A stretch of DNA of 64,000 bases from positions 719,683 through 783,682 of the forward strand of contig QNQO01000451.1 of NCBI GenBank assembly GCA_003290165.1. Reading direction: 5' to 3'. Each line of letters opens with the position of its first letter. Position 1 is the stretch's first letter. A model generated the notes under the pieces. That model ran no database searches. It had not been told where the DNA came from and saw only the letters and a list, made by a program, of their open reading frames with translations. This document shows, piece after piece, positions 11,439 through 21,761 of this stretch. The stretch is from Berberis thunbergii (Eukaryota > Streptophyta > Magnoliopsida > Ranunculales > Berberidaceae). Position numbers and translations under genes: made by a program.

Positions 11439-13382
11439 TTAAGTCTTAAGCTTGGGATCATCAATTTTATCAACAAAATCTAAAAGAATGCTAGATTCTT
11501 TGGTTTTTGATAACATATTGATGGTATTGCAGTTACAAGCTTCTGCGCATTGGTCAGAATCCTCTGAAATGTCAGAATCAGAAGAATGATTCAAATTAAA
11601 AATTTGAAATTCTTCATCTGATGAATCGGCATCTGAATCCATCAGGACTTGTAAAAATATTTGCTTAATATCTTCAGGGGCTTGAAGAGCTTGTACTTTT
11701 TGGGTTGTCCTACAGTTCTTAGCATAGTGACCCCAACGTTCACATTTAAAGCAAACGGGCTTAGATGTTGGACTATAATTGTTATGCTTCTTAAACTATT
11801 TGGGCTTGGGCTTATGAGTTCCATGTTTCTTGGGTTTGCTATAGTACTTGCTAAAATCTTTGGGTTGTTTAGGCCAATAGAGCTTCTTAGACTTGTACTG
11901 TCGAACACGATGAGATCTGTATTGTAATTTGAATTGAGAAGATTTTTGATGTGGAATCTTAAAATCTTCATATCCATATATTGTTGACAGAAATCTCCCA
12001 AATCCTTAGGACCATTAATGTGTTGTTTCTTGAGATGAGATTTTAATCTTAAATCATTACAAATTTGTAATGCGCATTTATTAATGAAAGCAATTAAATC
12101 TCCAAAAGTAAGACGATCATAAGGAATGTCTTCTTGGTAGATTTCTTGCAATTTACCTCTAACGGTTTCAACAAAGATTGCTGGAATGCCAGAAATGAAC
12201 TTTCTCTTCCAGAAGGGGTTACTGGTTTCAACTTGATGCTTAACATTTTTCAGGAAGATATCCTTATACCATATGAAATGGCTCAAGGTTGGACATTTAT
12301 GAATCATAAGCAAATCTTTGGACTATTTTGAAATTCACCGGGCCAATGAAATGTTTCAAAATGCAAAAAATTAAGGAATAGACAGAATCAGGGATGTCAT
12401 AACCTGCTTCTGTTTTAATTGTATTACCATTATTGTCAATTTTAACAGCTTGTAAAATTGTTTGTTGTTCACCAATGGATAAATAATTATCCCACCATCC
12501 TTTGAGTAATTCAGAAAAGCCAGCGATTATGATAGACGTGATAGTCCTATCATTCTTGTTTTCGCTGCAATGAGCAGATGCCATCATAACCATTTCTTGG
12601 GTTAACTCAATGATATTTTCTTAAGCTAACCATCTATATTCTAAGTATAGAGGTTACCTGTAGAAAATGATCCATAAGTATGGAAAGGCTTTTATTCATA
12701 CTGCATATCAGGTAAAGAAGGCATAGGATAAAAATTTCTGGTGGTTGGTAATGGATTTTGATTTTGTCTATAAGGCCTAGCATACCTTATAGCATTGGCC
12801 TGATATGGAATAAAATTTAATCTATCCAATTCTGCCATCGGATCAAAATCATTATTGTCAGAATCAATATTATTGTCTGGGTTAGACAAGTTGTTGATTC
12901 TTAATTTTGATTCAAAATTTAATGCAGCTAATTTTGCATCAATTTGTTGAGTCAATTGATTTGGTGTTGTTAAAACATTTTAATCAATGGACGTAGGTGT
13001 GAAATACATTATAGGTTTTGTTCAAGAGATTGTTTTTGTAAAGCTTGTTCTTGATTTGAAAGATTCTGTTGAAGTTGATCTTGTATCATTTTATTTCCTT
13101 CATGAAGTAAAATGTTTGTATAGTTATTTTGTTGAATTATTTTACCCAATCCTTTAAATGTGCTATCCGAGGTTGGATTTTTAAAGGGTGATGTAGTTAT
13201 TCATGACCCAAAATTGAGAATTGAATTTCCTCAAGATGGGGCAAGATTGAATCTTTGTTTTGATTTTCAGAAGTGCACCAAATCTTAGAATCAGTTTTTA
13301 TGACATTTATTTGTGGAAGATGAATACTAAAATACCAATCAAAGAATGGTAAGTTTTCTTTCATTTTTTTCACAACATTCAT
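11439..13382 (-). pseudogene. Pararetroviral coat/gag region, copy 2
   Basis: Coat/gag counterpart in several broken frames. It contains the zinc knuckle CFKCERWGHYAKNC (around 11720-11760) and the acidic Ser/Asp tail (11439-11642). Fragments at 13382-13197, 12955-12692, 12593-12297 and 12313-11642 match copy 1 in order. Confidence 0.75.
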
Positions 13383-13533
13383 AAAACTGTTTTCCTAAAT
13401 CTGTTATTTGATAATCAGTTGTTTGAGCATAAAACTGTTGACGTTTTTGCTTATTGGTTTCTTGCATGAATTCTTGTTTTATTTGTTCTTTGTTTAATTC
13501 AAACGGGTAGGGTTACAACTTGATTGAGCTTAC

Positions 13534-14873
13534 TAGGGGTGGGCATCCCATCCCGCGATCCCGATCCCGTCTCGTCCTGATTTTTCCGGGTCTGAATGGG
13601 ATTGAATAATTTCATCTCGATCCCATCCCGTCCCGATCTAGAATGGGATGGGATGGGATGAAGATTTTCAATCCCGCCAATCTCGTCCCGTCCCGAACTA
13701 ATTTTTAATATTAATTATTAATATTTTTATTTAATTATTTATTTTAGAATTGTGGATGGCCATACAAATTCACTGATGTATATAACATTTTTAGCTTCTC
13801 AATTTTTCTTTTACACATATCTCTAGATTATTCTTTTGAAAGTAAATTTGTCTCATATTTGATTTTCATCAGCTAGAGGAGGAATCGTTCCTATTTGTGA
13901 AAATTGTTCAATACGGTGAGGAAAGAAAGTGGAATAGTTAGACTAATGTAGTTGTTTAAGTGGATCATATTTGAGGAGAGAAAACATGGATTCTCTCTTC
14001 CATGTTTTCCCGTTCTAACTTTTCTTATGTTGCATGCATTGACGATTATGATATGATTGGAGATTATTTCTAGTATTAGACCGTGGTTGTGTTTAACTGC
14101 TTAGTTTATGAAGATGAATTACAAAGTATTATTAAAGGGTTTATGAAGATGAATTACTAAGTATTATTTAAATGGTTTACTGCCGTATGTTTTAGGATGT
14201 TGGTTACAATACAGTTTAATCAATCAATCCTAAACTTCTTACCAGCTTGACTTGTTACATAGACCAATGACAACTCATTGTTTGCTTAAATTTATATTGT
14301 TGCAGGATGTGTTTGAGGAGAAAAGGAGCATTTTAGAACCATCAGGGGCTCTTGCCCTAGCTGGAGCAAAAACATATTGCAAGTACTATGGCCTCAAAGT
14401 CAAAGATGAAAGAGTTGTAGCAATAGATTATCCTCATACTCAGACTGTTCCAGCAGACTTCTAGCAATAGATTATGCTCAGATTGTTGGAACAGTTGTTG
14501 TAAACTTGTATTGAGTTTTTTTAATATGTTCCAACAGAATTGAGTTGATTTGATTATGTATTTTAGACTTCTAGCAGACTATGTATTGCGGTTGATTATG
14601 TTCTATGTATTTTAATATGTTCTAACATAATATTTTATAGTAGACTTGATTATCTTCTAGCAAACTTCTAGCAGAATATGTTCCAGCAGAATTGAGCTGA
14701 TTTTAATATGTTCTATGTATTTTAGAACTTCAGACTTCTAGTTGATAATATGTTCAAAATGTATTCTAGTTGATATGTCCAAATTAGCACGCTGATCCCG
14801 TTCCGTCCCGTCCTAATCCCGAATGAACGAGATGGGATAGGGATGGGTATATCTCGTCCCGTGCCCACCCTTA
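13534..14873. mobile_element. Non-autonomous hAT element with captured host exon
   Basis: A 1340-bp insertion in the movement-protein end of pararetrovirus copy 2. It has short terminal inverted repeats (TAGGGGTGGGCA on the left, TAAGGGTGGGCA read inward on the right). The subterminal DNA is rich in CCCGTCCCG/CCCATCCCG motifs, as expected for hAT transposase-binding regions. The 8-bp duplication fits hAT. No transposase is encoded, so it depended on an autonomous relative. Its cargo includes a piece of a threonine deaminase gene. Confidence 0.88.
14306..14426 (+). pseudogene. Captured exon of biosynthetic threonine deaminase
   Basis: The reading FEEKRSILEPSGALALAGAK and the following YCKYYGLK closely resemble the end of the catalytic domain of plant threonine dehydratase (OMR1/IlvA type, isoleucine synthesis, plastid). 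The fragment is preceded by a polypyrimidine tract and TTGCAG at 14291-14305, which looks like the original splice acceptor, so genomic DNA was captured rather than cDNA. Similarity ends after RVVAI, and the frame runs to a stop at 14464. Not a functional gene. Confidence 0.8.
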
Positions 14874-14881
14874 GAGCTGAC

Positions 14882-15682
14882 TAGAAGGAGGTTTTCTAAG
14901 AGCAGCTTGAACCTGCCATGTTTCAGGTAAGGTGACTTGATTCCAGTGTATTGTTTTTGGGACAATAACACTAGTTTTCTCCTTGTTGGCCTTGAACGGG
15001 ATAGTGTATCCTTTGTCAGACTCCATCAAAGCTTTTGAGCTTAATTGAGTCTTCATGGCCTTGAAGGTTATCTTGTAGATGAGAGCGAGAGGTTCAGATC
15101 CTTCTAGCATGTCAAAGCCAGAGGTTTGAAGATTGACAGTCAGTGTTTCCAAGATGTTTGATCCTTGAGGGACACTGATAAATTGGGGTAACAGTCAAAA
15201 TAGACTGGACCCATGGCTAGAGTTGATTATGCAATTCCAAGCAGAGAATCATGAAACCTATTGTGTCTGCAATAGCGAAGGGCGATCAAGGCACATGTAT
15301 CTAACCCTGTTCTTGTAAGAGGTTTGAGTCCTACCTGGATCAACCCTATATGGACATACTTGTATCATTGACTCTGTAAATTGTCAAGTGTTTGGTTTGA
15401 AAACAATTGTTTGGATTCTAAATATCCATTCAAAGGCACTGTCTGTTCGACAATATCTATGAGATCTTCAGATTTTTGAGAAAACAAAGATTGAGAAACT
15501 TCATAAATTTTATTGTAAGGGACTTCTGGTATAGACCATTTTTGTAAATTCTTTTCAACTTCTGAAATTCTACATTCCATCCTATTTTGTAAATTGGGGT
15601 TACTTGACCTAGAACTAGAAGAACGAGTAAATTTTGAAAACAAAGACATTTTCTTGAATTTCTGAGGATAGGGTAGGAACAC
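14882..15682 (-). pseudogene. Pararetroviral movement protein, copy 2 (interrupted)
   Basis: Movement-protein remnants: N-terminal part 15682-15365, ending in a stop where copy 1 reads through, and C-terminal part 15152-14871. The hAT element is inserted directly beyond this segment. Confidence 0.75.
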
Positions 15683-15872
15683 TGTACCCGGACCACCTAC
15701 AACTGGACCACCTGATATGGGACCACCTAACTCCGCTCAATTGCGCTCAACATGGCGACTTACCTGAGAGTCTCTACGGCTGATCAACATTTCCTAAGGC
15801 TGACCAAAGTTATCAACGGTTGACCAACAGTACCTTGGACTCACTACTATTCCCCCTGGAAAAGAAAGAAGA

Positions 15873-15886
15873 TGGCTCTGATACCA
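15873..15886 (-). other. tRNA-Met primer-binding site, copy 2
   Basis: Reverse complement reads TGGTATCAGAGCCA, identical to the site of copy 1. It marks the 5' end of the inverted copy. Confidence 0.9.
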
Positions 15887-15893
15887 ATTTTTT

Positions 15894-16470
15894 TATGATA
15901 AAAGAAGAACAATTCAACAGGAATTACGTTGAGTCAAGAAAAGTCGGATTCTGTAGAGTTAAGTCCTTCTAGTGAACATGGTGCAATGGAATTAGTTACA
16001 AAGAAGTTCTCAAATGCATACACCCAAGACCTTAGCTTGTGTCTTTGAAGATCTACTAAAGCTAAGAAAATGAACAAAAAATATAGATGATGAAATCTTC
16101 ACGTCAAAGGAAAAAAGTAATATCTTACCAATGTTAGTGAATCGTGAGATTAGTAAATCCTTGTAGTAATGTTTCTCCTTATGGAAAGGGATTGTATTTT
16201 GAATTTCTTCTTTTAAATTTATATATAGGTTTATGGGTCCTTAAAACCCTACTTGCTTTTCAAAAAAACAAATCCGATCAGATGTTGAGCCTCAGTAATA
16301 ACATGGCATAGTTGAAATTATAGGTACTGAGGTAGAAAATGGGCAAATTCAGCATTGTTTAATTTAGATAGTGCACACCATCTTATATAGCATGTTGGTT
16401 TTAGAATATGGATGCTCTCAATTATGTTTTTATATTTTTAAATTTCCCTTAACCCCTCTCACTCTAAATG
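15894..16470. other. Right flank of the pararetrovirus pair, no gene seen
   Basis: AT-rich DNA without a credible ORF. The decamer AGTGAACATG at 15971-15980 repeats the first ten bases of the window, which lie directly outside the copy 1 primer-binding site. Confidence 0.5.
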
Positions 16471-16475
16471 CTACC

Positions 16476-16545
16476 GGCAGGATTCAAACTCTGAACCGTA
16501 ATTTCATCCACCATAAACTTAGTGCTGAGCTACTACCCCATTGAG
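16476..16545 (-). repeat. tRNA-derived SINE-like fragment
   Basis: Read on the minus strand, a GTAGCTCAGCA stretch resembling an A box is followed about 43 bases later by GTTTGAATCC, resembling a B box. This is the spacing of a tRNA-type RNA polymerase III promoter. No clear 3' tail or target duplication was found, so this is a tentative fragment. Confidence 0.4.
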
Positions 16546-16934
16546 TCAATTACGATAAACAATACTCCTCTTTGCTAATACGGTGCAAAGAAATTCATCA
16601 AGAACATCCATGTCCTTAAAAGGAGGTGCCATTTGCAATCATAGTTTCCTTTTTTAAAAGCTGCATACATAGTTGTCATTACTGCAGCAACAGAAGCGCT
16701 GAAATAGTGTTTGAATTAGGAAATAACAGTTGGAACAGAAAGGATGGTCACTCACTGCACGGCTTAACATAAATTCTAGTGTTTGAATTTGAGTTTGTGT
16801 ACTTCTCTCCAGGCTTGAGAAACTATAGAAATTGAATTTGAAATTGAAACAGCAAAAAGAGGTATGACTGTTTAATGGACCAAGGAAACCTATGAGAAGG
16901 TTCAAACTGTGGACTTGTCATACCATTAAACACA
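16546..16934. other. Intergenic, no recognised feature
   Basis: A short minus-strand ORF occurs (16905-16654), but it resembles nothing I know and has no support as a gene. Confidence 0.4.
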
Positions 16935-17604
16935 AAAGTAAATCACATTCTGGGTCATCGCGATCATTTTACATAAACTGAAAACTTCGAACCAGGGTTA
17001 GGTTTGGGACAATATCATGACTAAACTCGATTATTTTTGTCACGATCCGATTAACAGAATACTATATTATCTGCCTTGGGTTTAAGTTTCGCACGACTTT
17101 AAAATATGTAGTACTTTATAGATCCAACATCGTATATATATAGCACATCCCTTTTCCTCACCTAGGCGATGTGAGACTATAATTTATCCTTGGTAGCTCG
17201 TTCAACCCCTCTTGAGATCCACGGGCATATTGGGTTTCGCAATCACAGGTCTCTCCTCCACCCTCCCATCAGGTCCGCCCACACAAAGGTATCACAGTCC
17301 ACCCTCTAAGGGAGTCTAACGTTCTCATTGGCATAATTCCGGCTAGGACCGGCTCTGATATCATTTTGTCACAATCCGATCCACAGAGTACTATATTGTC
17401 TGCTTTGAGCCCAAGTTTCGCACTGCTTTAAAACGTGCAATACTTTGTAGATCTAACCTCGTACATATATAACGCAAAAGTAAATCGCATTCTGGGTCAT
17501 CGTGATCATTTTAAGTAAACTGAAAACCTCGAACCATATTCTGCCTAGCTATTGCGGGGTTAGCAGGTTTGGGACAGTATCATGACTAAACTCGATTACT
17601 TTGT
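16935..17604. repeat. Direct duplication flanking a TRIM element
   Basis: About 100 bases at 16935-17037 recur at 17477-17604 (both start AAAGTAAATC and both contain TTCTGGGTCATCG), on either side of the TRIM. The right copy has about 30 extra bases near 17545. This is far longer than the 5-bp duplication an LTR element makes. Confidence 0.75.
17038..17476 (-). mobile_element. TRIM retrotransposon (miniature LTR element)
   Basis: Two 110-bp direct repeats (17038-17147 and 17367-17476) start TG and end CA when read on the minus strand. Three bases inside the right LTR lies TGATATCAGAGCC, one base off the usual tRNA-Met primer-binding site. Next to the left LTR is a purine tract, TGAGGAAAAGGGA. 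The internal region is only about 220 bp with no ORF. These are the hallmarks of a terminal-repeat retrotransposon in miniature, which moves using proteins from other elements. Confidence 0.82.
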
Positions 17605-17815
17605 TAAGAACAAATAGATAACCTAGATGAAAATCCAAATTCACATAAATTATATAGAGTTAAAACTTGAATTCTTTTCAACTACAATGGTTACAAACTA
17701 GCTAAAAAAATTACAATTATCATCTCCACAACCAAGTGTCTCTTCTAGTGGTTTACATTGAAAGTTAACTGAAACGGAAGATAAATGTAGTGATGAAGCA
17801 GCAATTTTGTAGACC

Positions 17816-19702
17816 TTAGCAGAGTGTTTGCTGAATTTCATGTGCCAGCTCCTCTGCACTAAGTTGGCATTCAATTCCAACCTGTCCCAATAAAGCAAAC
17901 AACACAAAATCTACCATATCATTAGCTTTCAATTAACTTCAATTCAATCAACCTTAACAAACAGTAAAGCATTCAAGCTCATCCACTCACCTAAAAAAGC
18001 TACAAAATACACATGCATTAAGGTCCTTTTGTTTGTTTCAGATACTCGTCTTCTCCAAATATGAGAAAATCGTACTTAGTTGTGCATGCAAATTTAAAGC
18101 AAAGGTTACGGCTAAGAAATTCAATGAGCTTTGACAGTATCGGCTGGTAAGACTTTTGGCTGATGGTATTAACAGGTTTGTTAAGGTATACAATCTAATA
18201 AAACCAATTTGTCTTTCTTTAATGAAAACAACAATGAAAAAGTCATCGCATACTGCTCATTTGTCATCCCATTAGATTAAATATTGTGTGTGTGATTGAT
18301 TATAATCCGGTCATTTACTGATAAACATTTCCCCCCTACAAACAAATGTGACTTACTAAAAAAAGGGTTTGTTGGTTTTTGCCTGTTGATAGAATTATAG
18401 GTTTGAATTTCATTAAAATTTTTTTTACTGCAAATTTAGATATCTAATAGAGAAAAATGAATAAAATAATTAACAAAAAAGATATCTACATAATTCAATA
18501 ATGTGAAGAAACAGAACTTATGTCAAATTGCCAATTAATTACAGCAAACATGGTAAAACAAAGTTAAGATATTCAGTGGAGTTACCTTGATAGTGAAGGA
18601 GTTGAGCATGGTATCATCAAGGATGCTGATGCTCACATGGAGGATTTCTAGAGAAAGTACTTCAAGAGCTTCAATTACCTTCAACACTTGGCCCCTAACT
18701 CGACCCGACTTCGTCTTCAACAGAAGGTTCGGACCTGCAAACTTCACCTCCACCTCTGCAACCGAGGCAGCTTTCGCGGCCAAGAAGGAAGAAGAAGATG
18801 ATGAAGAAGGATAATAAGGTTCATTTGCAGTAGATATAGTTGGGGACATGTACCCTTGTTGAATTGTTTTAGCCTTGTTATAAGGGCTAGTACAAGTAGA
18901 CATGTAACTTTGTTGAGCCTTGTAGGGACTAGTTTGTGTTGGGGTCATAGGGCTGACTGGCAAACTTAGTTTAGGACTCAAAGGAGTTAGAGGACTCATA
19001 GGTGGTTTTCTAGGGCTCAATGGTGAGGTTCTAGGACTTGAAACAAGTCTAGGACTTAACACTTCATTGTAAATCTTCCGTTGTTTCTTCAATTCAAGTG
19101 ATTGTAGAACTTGTTGCAACTCTTTTATGTACTCCACAACGCCTTCAATTATCGATGCCTGGTCACCCTGAAATCGATCAAGACAGAAGAAATTAGTTAG
19201 ACAAACAATACAATGTAACAAAGAACCCCATAGTGTAATTCAACTAGGAATGTATGTAATAAGGCATGCATGAGGTTTTTACTCTTTTGACATAGAAAGG
19301 AGGCATCAAAGCGCGTATCACCGATAAATTATCATTCATTTGCTTCCTCCGGTTGCGCTCCACTGTAATGTGTAACGTTCTATGGTTGCCATCTTGGCCT
19401 ACTTCTTCATTCAAAGAGGTTGTGATGAGCTTTTGTTTCTTGTAACTTGAAGAACCTTTCATTTCAGCCTCATCAGCCTCAGTTCTAGTACTGCAAGAGG
19501 TAGACCTTTTGGTTGTAATTTTCTTAGTTTTCTTCTCGCCTCCTATCAGACTAGGCACAATTTCATGTAATGGTGACAATGGGGGGAACTCCATCTGATT
19601 GCCATCTACCATCTCCAAGAGGCTAAAAAGATCATCTTGTGACACTTCTCCCACCATGTCCGCCGTGTCATCAGGAAGCTCTGCTAAGAATCTATCCGAC
19701 AT
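17816..19702 (-). CDS. SPCH: SPEECHLESS-like bHLH transcription factor
   Basis: Three exons: 19702-19283, 19167-18586 and 17881-17816 (GT-AG introns, both phase 0), giving 355 residues; Arabidopsis SPCH is 364. The basic region HITVERNRRKQM (111-122) and the helix-loop-helix through about residue 165 (GDQASIIEGVVEYI, ELQQVLQSLE) match SPCH almost exactly. Residues 177-225 form a run of about ten Ser/Thr-Pro sites, the SPCH-specific MAP-kinase target region through which the YODA cascade lowers SPCH activity. The C-terminal ACT-like domain (about 270-355) ends GIECQLSAEELAHEIQQTLC, typical of SPCH, MUTE and FAMA. SPCH heterodimerises with ICE1/SCREAM and starts the stomatal lineage in the leaf epidermis. 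The N-terminus (1-100) is less conserved. No break is visible. MUTE and FAMA lack the long S/T-P region, so SPCH is the best call. Confidence 0.93.
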
Positions 19703-20432
19703 GTTGGGTTAATCCGAAAATTAACTTTGATACCACCTGAAAACAACCTTGGGGAGAATGTTGGATTTCTTAACCAAAGAAGCGATGTAGTCCATGAAGG
19801 TGTTGGGTTGGGAAGATATAGATGACAAAAGAAAGAGGAGTGAATGTAAAGTCTGACGTGAAAATGACCTAACTGTTACAATCAAGTCTTCAAATATATT
19901 TCACTCCGTCTTGAGAGCTAGGTTAGGCCTGCGCCAAAAAAAGCCTCGATACCCTCCATCATCCTAAAAATCACTAATCGAACACAAACATAGTCACCGA
20001 CGCTAGGGGCCTAGCCTCTAGAATTGAGGAATATTTTTTTGATATCATGAATTAGTGCACACGCCCCACTTGAAACTTAGGGGCATGGAAACACAAAGAC
20101 CCAAAAACAATAAAACCTAGCAAACCAACAAACACTATAGAGATGACAAATAGAGAACTTGAGAGACAACACAACAAGGAATGAATGATAAGAGAGAATT
20201 AATATAAATTTCTAATAATAATAATAAAAACATTGACTCATAACAGAGAGAAGGATTAATAATGTGTTTATCTAATATCATTATGGGATCATAATTGGGA
20301 GAATATTCTACTTGTAGTGTCTTTAAGCGATGGCACATTCTTTGACTGGGCTTTATCTTGCTCTCATGATTACACATAAACAATCATACAAAACTTCCAA
20401 TATTAATTTTACTATTGTTGATTTATTAATAT
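19703..20432. other. SPEECHLESS upstream region
   Basis: Presumed promoter and 5' UTR of the bHLH gene. A TATA-like AT run lies near 19891-19900, about 190 bases upstream of the ATG. No other gene is seen. Confidence 0.35.
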
Positions 20433-20890
20433 GTTCTAAAAATTATTAGGCGGTAAGTGGGTAGCATCTAGAGGCCTAGTCGAGATCAACATTTTTTGTA
20501 TTATAATTTGTAAAAGTTAATAACATATAAATAACTTATAATTCAATGCAAAGATAAATATGCAAAACGTATTAAAAATAGAGGAATGCAAGGAAATCAT
20601 GTTTTGTAAACATGTTTTGCAGCAAGGATGACGTGTCATGATCTGGAAAGAATGATGAAATCTCCAAAGATTTTATGTGCATCTCAAAATTGTAAAAAAA
20701 ACTCCTCTAACAATGTCATATCATCATGGTTGCAAAACATGTTTATAAAACATGGTTTCCTAGCCTCATTCTGAAAAATATAATATTTATTTTGTTTTTA
20801 TCTGGAAATAAAAAAATATTTATTTTTTCAAAAGCCTGCCCAGGCCGCCTGAGCATTTCCTAGTTGCTAGCGCCTAGGCCAATTTTTAGA
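20433..20890. mobile_element. Degenerate MITE with CTAGGC-rich ends, containing another MITE
   Basis: Both ends read inward as TCTAAAAATT followed by CTAGGC/TAGGCGG-type repeats, which are common in small plant non-autonomous DNA elements. No clean target duplication was found. A second MITE (20584-20772) sits inside. No coding capacity. Confidence 0.5.
20584..20772. mobile_element. MITE family B, copy 1
   Basis: About 190 bp with inverted ends: AAGGAAATCATGTTTTGTAA on the left and, read inward on the right, CTAGGAAACCATGTTTTATA. Two related copies occur at 22841 and 24273. No ORF. Confidence 0.65.
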
Positions 20891-20962
20891 ATAAAGTTTA
20901 TTATTATCAGACCAAATCATCTGCACTTTGGTAATTCCACAAGTAAAATAGGCGTGGTATCA

Positions 20963-20985
20963 TTTTTTTTTTTTTTTTTTTTTTT
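20963..20985. repeat. Poly-T run (23 T)
   Basis: Uninterrupted run of 23 T. Confidence 0.95.
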
Positions 20986-21098
20986 GGTAAAAAAATTAGA
21001 GTTTCCCAGAATACATGGTTGTACAGAGTTTGAATTGAATTTCTTAGGGAACAAAGATATCCTAGAAAACTCTTGAGGCGCTGACGCTTACGCAATTT

Positions 21099-21121
21099 GG
21101 GGGGGGGGGGGGGGGGGGGGG
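21099..21121. repeat. Poly-G run (23 G)
   Basis: Uninterrupted run of 23 G on the plus strand, followed by GTGGGGCGG. Long pure G runs are rare in plant DNA, can form G-quadruplexes and are prone to length errors in sequencing. Confidence 0.95.
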
Positions 21122-21416
21122 CGTGGGGCGGAGTAGATAAAACTGTACTCGTTATGATTGATCAACAACATTGTTAAGGCTCATGGGGGTGTATCTGTCT
21201 TTGGTAGAGTAGGCGAACGAGAAGTCTCGTGAAAGAAATGATTTTTACATGAAAATGAAAGAATCCGTAGTTATTAAGTAACAAAATATTGCAGAATCAA
21301 AAGTGAATGTAGCGATAGACCGACATAATTGTTAAAAGGGATTAAAATGATGACTTAGAAAAATGATGATTGTGGTTTGAAGGACAAGTTACCAGATTCA
21401 CTAATTATGAAGATCA

Positions 21417-21543
21417 TGGGCTTGTCTAATTGGCGAGGAAACAGGCAAGGGAGGGGGTGGAACTCTCCATCCCCTTTCAGATGTATGCATTATAGGGTTC
21501 CACCCCCCTCCCTCGCTCGTTTCCTCGCCAATTAGAATTCCCC
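21417..21543. mobile_element. MITE family C, copy 1 (foldback, 8-bp target duplication)
   Basis: A 127-bp element with inverted ends sharing TCTAATTGGCGAGGAAAC followed by a GGGAGGGGG stretch. It is flanked by GAAGATCA on both sides (21409-21416, 21544-21551). The 8-bp duplication suggests hAT-type mobilisation. A second copy is at 23784-23927. Confidence 0.78.
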
Positions 21544-21761
21544 GAAGATCAGACAGGCTGAATGCCATTTTGATAAATGCTTTAGACCCATATTGATTGG
21601 GGTAGGGACCAAAGGGGATCTACCATATTTTAGGCCTTAGAGTCGCCAATTAGAATTCCCCGAAGATCATACAGGCTGAATACCATTTTGATAAATGCTT
21701 TAGACCCATATTGATTGGGGTAGGGACCAAAGGGGGTCTACCATATTTTAGGCCTTAGAGA
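21526..21761. repeat. Two tandem copies of a 118-bp unit
   Basis: A unit running from the right end of MITE C copy 1 (GCCAATTAGAATTCCCC) to TTAGGCCTTAGAG is repeated once with few changes. The duplication happened after the MITE inserted, because it includes the MITE's right end and target site. Confidence 0.85.

Larger units (their letters stand above)
13526..14881. repeat. 8-bp target site duplication of the captured-exon hAT element
   Basis: GAGCTTAC at 13526-13533 and GAGCTGAC at 14874-14881 flank the element with 7 of 8 bases equal. The empty site is visible in copy 1 (reverse strand near 975-985), which confirms the insertion point. Confidence 0.8.
7568..15893 (-). mobile_element. Endogenous pararetrovirus, copy 2 (inverted)
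   Basis: Reverse-complement partner of copy 1, with the same gene order read right to left. By eye the arms are about 90% or more identical over most of their length. Copy 2 differs by a deletion equivalent to copy 1 bases 1008-1300 (junction near 13506), and by a 1340-bp hAT element at 13534-14873. It carries its own set of stops and frameshifts, so the copies decayed at least partly independently. Confidence 0.88.

Noticed and set aside
1..15893. Ordinary LTR retrotransposon pair
   Set aside because: No integrase and no LTR pair were seen, and a movement protein is present; gene order fits a pararetrovirus.
17040..17400. GGCTCTGATATCA as part of a third pararetrovirus copy
   Set aside because: It is explained better as the primer-binding site of the small TRIM, whose two 110-bp LTRs are visible.
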